This document shows, one piece after another, positions 6,579-12,554 of a stretch of DNA of 12,554 nucleotides. The stretch is from the NCBI GenBank assembly GCA_025350445.1, contig JANXXV010000597.1, forward strand, positions 1-12,554, written 5' to 3'. The DNA comes from Bryobacteraceae bacterium. Its GTDB lineage: Bacteria; Acidobacteriota; Terriglobia; Bryobacterales; Bryobacteraceae. The notes below the pieces were generated by a model. That model saw only the letters and a program-made list of their open reading frames with translations. It did not search any database and was not told the DNA's origin. A program made the position numbers and the translations under genes. Positions within the stretch are counted from its first letter, which is position 1. Every line of letters begins with the position of its first letter.

Positions 6579-8066
6579 TCATCTACGCTCCGTGACTTTC
6601 AGTTTTTCAAACTCGTCGCGTTCCTGTTGAGCCGCTGCCGTGCGTCCCAGTTTCCGATACAGCAGCCAAAGGCGGTAATGCGGGATGGAGTTCCCGGGAG
6701 CTAGTTCGGCGGCCTTCTTCAGATGAAGGATCGCAGTAGCCGTATCGCCGCGTGCGCTCGCAATCCGCTCCAAGGCCAAATGGGCTTCCGTCAGGTCAGG
6801 GGAGAACTTCAGTGCTTGCAAAAAATGCTTCTCCGCTTCATCTGGTTTGTTCTCAGAAAGAAGAATGTCGCCGGATTCATAGTGTGCCCGGGGATCGTTG
6901 GAATTTATCTTCAGTTCGTGGGCAAGTTCGGCAAATGCTTCTTCCATGTGTCCACGCCGCCACTCGATATTGCCGATTGTGAAATGAACGGTCTGCAATT
7001 CCGGCTTGATCTCGAGCGCCCGGCGATACTCCGCAATGGCGTCATCCATTTTGCCGGACGCCTCCAAAGCTTCACCGCGGAGTTCATGAGAGCGATACGA
7101 GTCCCCATCCGTCTGTAGGACCCAGAGAGATGACAGGAACGAGAGAGCCTGGTGCGCGTCGGCCAGTTTGTATAGGCTTTCCGGCGACTCGGACTTGGGG
7201 TCGCGGATCTCCCCCACGTTTGCAACTTCGGCGTTGTAGACTGAGCGGATTTTGTCACCGTCAGGTGGAGAATAGAGATAGCGGGTTGACCCGGAGAACG
7301 CGTCCTCCGGTAACGCTGCGGCGTTTTCTCCAGCCGCCCGCCGTGCCAGCCACGCCAATCGCCGTTTCAGCTCCGGGCTGTCCGCTTTGATTTCAATTGC
7401 TTTGGACAACTCCTGTCCGGCTTGTTCCCAGCTTCCGCTCGACTCAAAAAAGTGGCTTCTAGCCAGAGCAGTGAAGAACGAATCCTTATGCTTTGTCTGT
7501 AGTTTCTCAAAGTACTCTTTCGTGAGTTCGCCGTGCACCTTGCTCAGGTGATACCACGCGTCCAAATTCTTCTCGTCGGCCTCGATCACTCTTCCGAGCG
7601 TTTCCCATGCTTCCTCGTACTTTTTCTGAACAAAGTAGGTATAGCCCAGATATAGCGGCGCAAGGGTGTTCGCGCGATCCAGTTGTTCCGCCTCTTTCAA
7701 ATAGACCTCCGCGTGTTCGAAATCGCGAGAGTTGAAGCAAATGAGCCCTAGCAGGAAATGTGGTGCGGCGAGCGACGCTTTCAGTCGAATAGCTTTCTTA
7801 AAGGAGGACGCAGCCTGATCCCGAAGCCCTTGCACATAGTATAGATTCCCCAGATTAGCGTGTGCCTCCGCCATATCCGGTCTCAACTCGACCAGACGTT
7901 TATATTGCTGTGTCGCCAGTTGGTAGTTGCCCGCCGCTTCGGCGGCTCGCGCCGCGGAATACAATTTGAAAAGGACATCATCCTGCGCGGAAACGGGTGA
8001 AGCGCTAAATGTGAGCAAGACGGCCAGGACCGCCACGAAATGCTTCATTCCAATGTTCTTACTCAT
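6579..8066 (-). CDS. Secreted tetratricopeptide-repeat protein
   Basis: This 495-residue protein has a clear signal peptide: with the first ATG, residues 7-27 run MKHFVAVLAVLLTF to SASPVSA, with cleavage after Ala27. The second ATG (8048) starts exactly at this leader and may be the true start. The mature part is almost all TPRs. At least four lie back to back over about residues 33-168 (for example AEAHANLGNLYYVQG), then a less regular middle section with the linker YSPPDGDKIRSVYNAE, then about four more from about 328 to the end (DDAIAEYRRALEIKPEL and others). It ends with HYRLWLLYRKLG and EFEKLK, resembling the end of the divergent TPR protein. TPRs bind proteins; no enzyme domain is visible. 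It is divergent from the 8096 operon and the gap is only 29-47 bp, suggesting linked control. Confidence 0.9.
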   Translation of the reverse strand: MSKNIGMKHFVAVLAVLLTFSASPVSAQDDVLFKLYSAARAAEAAGNYQLATQQYKRLVELRPDMAEAHANLGNLYYVQGLRDQAASSFKKAIRLKASLAAPHFLLGLICFNSRDFEHAEVYLKEAEQLDRANTLAPLYLGYTYFVQKKYEEAWETLGRVIEADEKNLDAWYHLSKVHGELTKEYFEKLQTKHKDSFFTALARSHFFESSGSWEQAGQELSKAIEIKADSPELKRRLAWLARRAAGENAAALPEDAFSGSTRYLYSPPDGDKIRSVYNAEVANVGEIRDPKSESPESLYKLADAHQALSFLSSLWVLQTDGDSYRSHELRGEALEASGKMDDAIAEYRRALEIKPELQTVHFTIGNIEWRRGHMEEAFAELAHELKINSNDPRAHYESGDILLSENKPDEAEKHFLQALKFSPDLTEAHLALERIASARGDTATAILHLKKAAELAPGNSIPHYRLWLLYRKLGRTAAAQQERDEFEKLKVTERR

Positions 8067-8095
8067 GGCCCGGTGATAGACTAGATCCTATCCCT
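8067..8095. promoter_or_regulatory. Very short divergent intergenic region
   Basis: Only 29 bp separate the annotated starts of the two TPR genes (47 bp if the minus-strand gene starts at its second ATG, 8048). Both promoters must overlap or reach into the opposite gene. AT-richer motifs such as TAGACT and TAGATC are present, but I cannot assign -10/-35 boxes with confidence, and neither start has a clear Shine-Dalgarno sequence. Confidence 0.4.
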
Positions 8096-8989
8096 GTGGA
8101 CAAAGCTCGTCAAGTCTGCACCTCGCTTGTCCTTATCGCTGTTGCTGTCATTGCGTCTCAAGCTGCGCCGGGCGATCAGCTTGCCGATGCCATCGAATGG
8201 ATCCGGCAGGGAGAATGGCGGAAGGCCGACGCCGTACTCGAACAATGTCCACCTGTGGACCCGTCCGTTCTGTATTGGAAGGCCTACGTGCGGTTCAGGA
8301 CAGGACGATACGCGGAGGCAGTCTCTCTCGCTTCCCGGTATCTCGAACAGAAGCCGCGGAGTGCTGCTGCCCGCAAAATCCTTGGGCTGTGCTACTTCAT
8401 GCAAGAACACCACGCCGAGGCGGAGCGGGAGCTCAAGCTCGCTACCGATCTGGATAGTTCCGATACGGAGGCTCTGTATTACCTGGGACGCTTGTACTTC
8501 ACCCGGAACGATGCTCCCGAAGCTCTGCGCATCTTCGAGAGGTTGGTCTTGCTCGACAATAGCAGCGTCCGCGGCTACAATCACCTCGGCCAGACCTACG
8601 AGGCCCTCTCCCGGTTCGACGATGCACAAGCAGCTTATCGCAAAGCGATTGAGCTTGAGCGGACCCAGCCCGCCAGATCGCAGTGGCCGTACTTCAATTT
8701 GGGAGTACTTTATTTGAAGGAAGGCCGGCCGCAAGAGGCGATCGGACTCATTCGACAGGCGCTCGTGATAGATAGCGGCTGGCCGGAAGGCAAAATTCAG
8801 TTGGCCATCGCACTCTCTTCAGCGGATCGATATGATGAGGCACGCCTGCTCCTCAAGGAAGTTCTTCAGAACAATCCAAAGAATGCCGATGCCCACTATC
8901 AAATGGGGCGCCTCTTGCTGAAACTCGGCAAGCCGGCGGAAGCCCGTCCCCACCTGCAGGAATTTGAGTCCTTGAAGAAGCAAAGATGA
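8096..8989 (+). CDS. Secreted TPR protein, first gene of coupled trio
   Basis: This 297-residue protein starts at a GTG (8096). The leader has basic residues (DKARQ) and a hydrophobic core, SLVLIAVAVIASQAA, so export or lipid-free secretion is likely. The mature protein is a run of about seven TPRs, including EALYYLGRLYFTRND, YNHLGQTYEALSRFDDA and YFNLGVLYLKEGRPQEA, ending with AHYQMGRLLLKLGKPAEA and EFESLKKQR. No catalytic motif is present; a scaffold or partner-binding role is inferred. The stop overlaps the next start by ATGA (8986-8989), so translation of the FG-GAP/ASPIC protein is coupled to it. In Acidobacteriota, TPR proteins often neighbour CRTAC1-type genes, which supports a shared function, though none is established. 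No clear ribosome site precedes the GTG. Confidence 0.9.
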   Translation: MDKARQVCTSLVLIAVAVIASQAAPGDQLADAIEWIRQGEWRKADAVLEQCPPVDPSVLYWKAYVRFRTGRYAEAVSLASRYLEQKPRSAAARKILGLCYFMQEHHAEAERELKLATDLDSSDTEALYYLGRLYFTRNDAPEALRIFERLVLLDNSSVRGYNHLGQTYEALSRFDDAQAAYRKAIELERTQPARSQWPYFNLGVLYLKEGRPQEAIGLIRQALVIDSGWPEGKIQLAIALSSADRYDEARLLLKEVLQNNPKNADAHYQMGRLLLKLGKPAEARPHLQEFESLKKQR

Positions 8990-10659
8990 AACGAATCGCT
9001 ATTCTGCTCGCTGCATTGACGCTCTTGCCGGCTGAACCGGAAGCTCCCATCCGCTTCTCCAATATCGCGCCGGAAGCGGGAATTCACGCTCAACTTCAAT
9101 GCGGCGGTCCCGGCAAGAAGTGGATCCCGGAGGCGAATGGAAGCGGTTGTGCCGCGTTCGACTTCGACAACGACGGACTGCTGGATCTGCTGATCGTCAA
9201 CGGGACCACAATGGACCGGTTGCGCGAAATTGCCGGCGGGCGGGTTCCCTCGGCTACCAGGTCCGGGGTCTACTTGTATCGGAATCTGGGCGACGGCCAT
9301 TTCGAGGATGTCACCGAACGCGCGGGTTTGTCCAATCCCTATTGGGCTACCGGGGCCAACGCAGCCGATTTCAACAACGACGGCTTTGTCGATATTCTGA
9401 TCACCACCATCGGCGTCGATCTTTTATTTAAGAACAACGGCAATGGAACATTTACCGAAGTTGGCAAGTCAGCCGGACTTTCCAGGCAAGTCCGCTGGCA
9501 CACCGGGAGTGCGTTTGGCGACTACGACAACGACGGTTTTCTAGACTTGTTCATCGCCGGTTATGTGGATATCCACTCCGTCCGGTTGTCCGGAGAAGCT
9601 CCTGTCTGCGACTATCGCGGCCTGCCCGCCTTCTGCGGCCCGCTCGGGCTCAAAGGGGAACGGGACGTTCTCTACCGCAACAACGGGGATGGGACTTTCA
9701 CCGATGTCTCGGAATCGGCCGGAGTTAGCGACGCCGACGCCCGCTACGGCTTCACGGCTGTGTTTGACGATTTTAACGGTGATGGAAAGATCGACTTATT
9801 TGTAGCCAACGATTCCGGTCCCAACTATCTCTATATAAATCTCGGAAACGGGAAGTTCCGGGAATCGGCTCTCACCAGTGGCGTAGCTTTCAATGCGAAT
9901 GGGAAGACGCAAGCTAATATGGGCGTGGCAATAGGCGACTACGACAACGATGGCAAACTAGACCTGCTCACCACAACGTTCTCTGAAGATTACTTCCCCC
10001 TCTTCCGGCAGTACTCACCCGGAATGTTCGAAGATGTCTCCAACCGCGTCGGACTGGAACTCCCAACTATTCCTCTGTTGGGCTGGGCTTGCGGATTCGC
10101 CGATTTCAATAACGACGGCCACCGGGATCTTTGGCTTGCCAATGGCCACGTGTATCCCAACGCGGATCGCTTAGGTGGAACCAGTTATCTACAACCGGTG
10201 ATAGTTTTTGAGAACCGGCGTGGCCGGTTTACCGCTGTCCGTGACCTGGTCCCCGGACTAGCCGGGAACTCCTATCGCGGTGGATGTTCCGGCGATTTCA
10301 ACAACGACGGAAAAATGGATCTGGTAGTTCTTCCAATTGCGGGTTCGCCGTTGTTGCTGATGAATCGAACCGCCGGACACCACTCCTGGATCGGCTTCAC
10401 ATTGACCGGCACGGCTAGCAACCGGGATGCCATTGGATCTCAGGTTCGCATTGAATCCTGCGGGCAGGTGCAATTCGAAACTGTGCGCAACGGAGGCAGC
10501 TATCTATCTCACAATGACGCTCGTGTGCACTTTGGTCTAGGATTGTGTTCAAAGGTGGATCAGGTCGCAATCACTTGGCCTGACGGAACGAAGCAGGTGC
10601 TGCGCAATCCCGCGATCAATCAATACAGCAAAATTCGACAAGTCCGGAAGCTCCCGTGA
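8986..10659 (+). CDS. Secreted FG-GAP/VCBS repeat protein with ASPIC/UnbV C-terminus (CRTAC1 type)
   Basis: This 557-residue protein has a short signal peptide (MKRIAILLAALTLLPAEP). Seven FG-GAP/VCBS-type repeats each carry a D-x-[DN]-x-DG-x-x-D calcium-binding loop, starting near residues 59, 128, 179, 262, 318, 373 and 437 (for example DFDNDGLLDLL, DYDNDGFLDLF), consistent with a beta-propeller. The block CDYRGLPAFCGPLGL (C208, C217) and NGHVYPNAD are characteristic of bacterial CRTAC1 homologues. An ASPIC/UnbV domain follows from about 483 (AIGSQVRIE to ITWPDGTKQVL). Members are extracellular and presumed to bind ligands or surfaces; no reaction is known. The start overlaps the TPR gene stop, and its own stop overlaps the next gene's GTG (10656-10659), so it is the middle of a translationally coupled trio. 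Confidence 0.95.
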   Translation: MKRIAILLAALTLLPAEPEAPIRFSNIAPEAGIHAQLQCGGPGKKWIPEANGSGCAAFDFDNDGLLDLLIVNGTTMDRLREIAGGRVPSATRSGVYLYRNLGDGHFEDVTERAGLSNPYWATGANAADFNNDGFVDILITTIGVDLLFKNNGNGTFTEVGKSAGLSRQVRWHTGSAFGDYDNDGFLDLFIAGYVDIHSVRLSGEAPVCDYRGLPAFCGPLGLKGERDVLYRNNGDGTFTDVSESAGVSDADARYGFTAVFDDFNGDGKIDLFVANDSGPNYLYINLGNGKFRESALTSGVAFNANGKTQANMGVAIGDYDNDGKLDLLTTTFSEDYFPLFRQYSPGMFEDVSNRVGLELPTIPLLGWACGFADFNNDGHRDLWLANGHVYPNADRLGGTSYLQPVIVFENRRGRFTAVRDLVPGLAGNSYRGGCSGDFNNDGKMDLVVLPIAGSPLLLMNRTAGHHSWIGFTLTGTASNRDAIGSQVRIESCGQVQFETVRNGGSYLSHNDARVHFGLGLCSKVDQVAITWPDGTKQVLRNPAINQYSKIRQVRKLP

Positions 10660-12206
10660 AGATCCCGGCAATCATTTTATTTGCATGCGCTCCTGCCTTT
10701 ACCGCTCCGGCCCCTCAGCCATGTGCCTCATGTCATCCGAAAGAGGTCAGCGGCTATGCGCGCACCGGCATGGCGAATTCTCTGTTTCGTCCCCAAGGGC
10801 AGCCGTCGGGGCGTTTCTCGCACGCTCTATCGGGAAGTGCGTTTTCCATTCAATCGACAGCCTCCGGCATGCGTCAGCGCATGGAACGGAACGGCTTTGA
10901 AGGCGAGTTCCCTGTCGAATACGTGATCGGCTCGGGGAATCACGCTTTCGGATACCTTGTAAGAATTGGGGACTTCCTGTTTCAATCCCCGGTCTCGTAT
11001 TACTCGAAAAAAAAGCTTTGGGACATGGCGCCGGGCTATGAAGGAGATCGCAATCCGGACTTCACTCGGCCGGTCGCCATAGAGTGCCTGGTGTGCCATT
11101 CCGGAAAACCTCTCCCTGTCGCCGATACGCTCAATCGTTACCAAAGTCCAGCCTTTGAGAGCGAAGCTATCTCGTGCGATCGTTGTCACGGCCCGGTCGA
11201 GGCGCACCTGCACGCTCCGTCGCCGCGCAATATTCTGAATCCGAGAAAGCTTTCGGCCCGGATGCGCGACAGTATTTGCGAGCAATGTCACCTCGGAGGG
11301 GAAGCCCGGATTCCGAATCCCGGCCAGCGGATTGGAGATTTTCATCCTGGGCAGATCTTGGAAGAGGTCTTCTCGGTTTACATCTTCAAGAATCCTCTCG
11401 GCGGGTTAAAGGTGGTGAGTCACGCCGAGCAGCTTGCCCTCAGCACGTGCGCACGCCAGAGCGGAGACAAGATGTGGTGCGGCGCGTGCCACAATCCGCA
11501 TGACAAGCCCGGGAATGTCGCTACCTACTATCGCGCCAAGTGCCTCAACTGCCATGGAGCGGATCTGGTGAAAACGCACCCCCGGCCGTCGGAAGATTGT
11601 GTCGGCTGTCACATGCAACGCCAAACAGCCAAGGATGGAGGCCATACCGCCTTCACGGATCACCGCATTCGACGGCGGCCCAACCTGGCCCTGCAACCGC
11701 CGGACTCCATGCGCGAACTAGCTGCATGGCATGACCCCGCGCCGCCTCTCGCGAAACGAAACCTTGGACTGGCGAACATTACCGTCGGAGAGCGCGACCT
11801 GTCCGCCTCGCACATGGATGCTGGATACCGGCTGCTCTCTGACGTTTATGAGGCATCTCCCAAGGATGCGGCTGTGGTCACCGCTCTTGGGCTCGTGCTC
11901 CTCCGTAAAGGGCGGCCGGTGGAGGCGGCACGGCTCTACGAAGAGGCTTTGAGCTTGCAGCCGGCCTACGCTCCTTATCACATCAACATTGCTACAGCTT
12001 GGAATCAAGCCGGCGATACGGCGAAAGCGATCTCCCATCTTGAGAAAGCCATCGGGATGGATCCTTCATTGGAATCGGCATACCGCAAATTGGGTGAGAT
12101 TTACTCTCAGAAAAAGCAGCCGGCCAAGCTTCGGGAAACCCTGCAGCGCTATCTGAAATTCGACCCGAACAACGTCACCGTGCGCACATTGCTTGATGAG
12201 CAATAA
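10656..12206 (+). CDS. Seven-haem c-type cytochrome with C-terminal TPR domain
   Basis: This 516-residue protein starts at a GTG that overlaps the previous stop; GGAAG at 10646-10650 is a suitable ribosome site. A leader (MKIPAIILFACAPAFTAPA) is followed by seven CxxCH motifs: CASCH 23-27, CLVCH 144-148, CDRCH 174-178, CEQCH 208-212, CGACH 275-279, CLNCH 296-300 and CVGCH 315-319. Spacing and the HNPHDKPGN and CVGCHMQ contexts resemble cytochrome c554/NrfB-like multihaem domains. From about residue 388 to the end come about three TPRs (VVTALGLVLLRKGRPVEAA, YHINIATAWNQAG, YRKLGEIYSQKKQPA). A periplasmic or surface electron carrier whose TPR tail docks a partner, possibly the co-encoded TPR or FG-GAP protein, is inferred. 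No terminal oxidoreductase is nearby, so donor and acceptor are unknown. Confidence 0.95.
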   Translation: MKIPAIILFACAPAFTAPAPQPCASCHPKEVSGYARTGMANSLFRPQGQPSGRFSHALSGSAFSIQSTASGMRQRMERNGFEGEFPVEYVIGSGNHAFGYLVRIGDFLFQSPVSYYSKKKLWDMAPGYEGDRNPDFTRPVAIECLVCHSGKPLPVADTLNRYQSPAFESEAISCDRCHGPVEAHLHAPSPRNILNPRKLSARMRDSICEQCHLGGEARIPNPGQRIGDFHPGQILEEVFSVYIFKNPLGGLKVVSHAEQLALSTCARQSGDKMWCGACHNPHDKPGNVATYYRAKCLNCHGADLVKTHPRPSEDCVGCHMQRQTAKDGGHTAFTDHRIRRRPNLALQPPDSMRELAAWHDPAPPLAKRNLGLANITVGERDLSASHMDAGYRLLSDVYEASPKDAAVVTALGLVLLRKGRPVEAARLYEEALSLQPAYAPYHINIATAWNQAGDTAKAISHLEKAIGMDPSLESAYRKLGEIYSQKKQPAKLRETLQRYLKFDPNNVTVRTLLDEQ

Positions 12207-12240
12207 TTAAACCAGCGGAGATCGAACAGGATTGCCGTTG

Positions 12241-12273
12241 TTCGCCTAGCGGACGGGACGGCCGCTAGGCGAA
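12241..12273. terminator. Perfect 12-bp-stem hairpin between convergent genes
   Basis: TTCGCCTAGCGG (12241-12252) pairs with CCGCTAGGCGAA (12262-12273) around a 9-nt loop. It begins 34 bp after the cytochrome stop and overlaps the last codons and stop of the minus-strand DUF1501 fragment, so it could end transcription from both sides. No T-run follows on the plus strand, so the mechanism may not be classical intrinsic termination. Confidence 0.5.
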
Positions 12274-12389
12274 TGATACTCCTTGGCCGGGTTAATGCCC
12301 AGGCGATCGTAAATCGTAGCCGTCGGATCCTCCACGGATGCCGGGTGATCTTTTGGATCAGACCCGGTGGCATCGGAAGACCCATAAAC
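12246..12389 (-). pseudogene. C-terminal fragment of a second DUF1501 gene, interrupted
   Basis: Reading the minus strand from 12389 to a TAG at 12248-12246 gives 47 residues: VYGSSDATGSDPKDHPAS, VEDPTATIYDRLGINPA, KEYHSPSGRPVR. This is the normal C-terminal block of the DUF1501 subfamily: the G-x-SD turn, P-x-D-x-P, ATIY-x-x-LGI-x-P and a closing GRP. The frame is stopped upstream by a TAG at 12392-12390 that belongs to the terminal inverted repeat of the neighbouring 166-bp element. The gene therefore appears to be split by that insertion. Its 5' part, if it survives, lies beyond the right window edge. It differs clearly from the C-terminus of the intact DUF1501 gene at 3513-4940 (which ends [14 protein letters not shown]), so it is a separate paralogue, convergent to the cytochrome gene. 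Confidence 0.75.
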
Positions 12390-12404
12390 CTAAATCCGGC
12401 AGTT
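12389..12404 (+). repeat. Left terminal inverted repeat, 16 bp
   Basis: CCTAAATCCGGCAGTT is a perfect inverted match to the last 16 bases of the window. It supplies the in-frame TAG (minus strand, 12392-12390) that ends the DUF1501 fragment's open frame. Confidence 0.85.
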
Positions 12405-12538
12405 CGAACTCTGCGGATCGTTCCAAGTCGCTGAGACGCCTCGGAATTTCAACTGCTTCGCAGTTCACCATTCGGGTGATAACTGATTCCGCTGCAACTA
12501 CTTGCGGGCTAAAGATCTATCCGGATTTGGGCGGCTCT

Positions 12539-12554
12539 AACTGCCGGATTTAGG
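12539..12554 (-). repeat. Right terminal inverted repeat, 16 bp
   Basis: AACTGCCGGATTTAGG is the reverse complement of 12389-12404. It coincides exactly with the window's final base, so the repeat could extend further. Confidence 0.85.

Larger units (their letters stand above)
12389..12554. mobile_element. 166-bp element with 16-bp terminal inverted repeats (MITE-like or IS end)
   Basis: The left end CCTAAATCCGGCAGTT (12389-12404) is the exact reverse complement of the right end (12539-12554). The segment between has no recognisable transposase and contains a further hairpin, AACTGC-TTC-GCAGTT (12451-12465), that reuses the inner bases of the terminal repeat. CCGGATTTGG at 12521-12530 echoes the right end. 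It interrupts a DUF1501 reading frame, which supports recent insertion. Ends beginning CCT recall IS1380-type elements, but that is from memory and uncertain. The target-site duplication cannot be seen because the right flank is outside the window. Confidence 0.65.

Noticed and set aside
12338..12553. Plus-strand frame inside the inverted-repeat element as a transposase
   Set aside because: It starts outside the element, has no transposase motif, and is far too short.

Overview
The window is about 12.5 kb of high-GC bacterial DNA. It carries planctomycete-type cytochrome/DUF1549/DUF1553 and DUF1501 genes, FG-GAP plus ASPIC/UnbV (CRTAC1-type) proteins, several secreted TPR proteins, and a multihaem cytochrome fused to TPRs. 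That combination best fits an Acidobacteriota soil bacterium of the Bryobacterales/Solibacter type. Planctomycetota or Verrucomicrobiota remain possible. The assignment is inferred from gene families only; no marker gene is present.

Layout, left to right. (1) Bases 1-798, minus strand: the N-terminal 266 codons of a peptidase-U32-family protein, running off the left edge. (2) Bases 799-960: divergent intergenic region with five tandem 14-bp repeats and a duplicated 10-mer. (3) Bases 961-5136, plus strand: a tightly packed run of a secreted two-haem PSCyt1/DUF1549/DUF1553 protein, a Tat-type DUF1501 protein, and the start of a neutral/alkaline ceramidase-like gene that breaks down after about 39 codons. 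(4) Bases 5263-6057, plus strand: a 2-keto-4-pentenoate-hydratase-family enzyme, apparently without pathway partners. (5) Bases 6058-6578: about 520 bp without a recognisable gene, holding two back-to-back hairpins and a 14-bp palindrome. (6) Bases 6579-8066, minus strand: a secreted TPR protein, divergent from (7). (7) Bases 8096-12206, plus strand: a translationally coupled trio of secreted TPR protein, FG-GAP/ASPIC-UnbV protein and seven-haem cytochrome c with a TPR tail. (8) Bases 12207-12554: a strong hairpin, then the C-terminal 47 codons of a second, different DUF1501 gene on the minus strand. That gene is cut by a 166-bp segment bounded by perfect 16-bp terminal inverted repeats.

Most genes appear to act outside the cytoplasm: signal peptides or a twin-arginine leader precede haem-binding, Ca-binding-repeat and TPR domains. 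The trio at 8096-12206 is the most system-like part. Its start/stop overlaps (ATGA, GTGA) imply coupled synthesis of a TPR scaffold, a beta-propeller-like adhesion/binding protein and an electron-carrying multihaem protein, and I know of no established function for this set. The two edges of the DUF1501-type content (truncated ceramidase, interrupted DUF1501) indicate a locus undergoing gene decay and mobile-element insertion.
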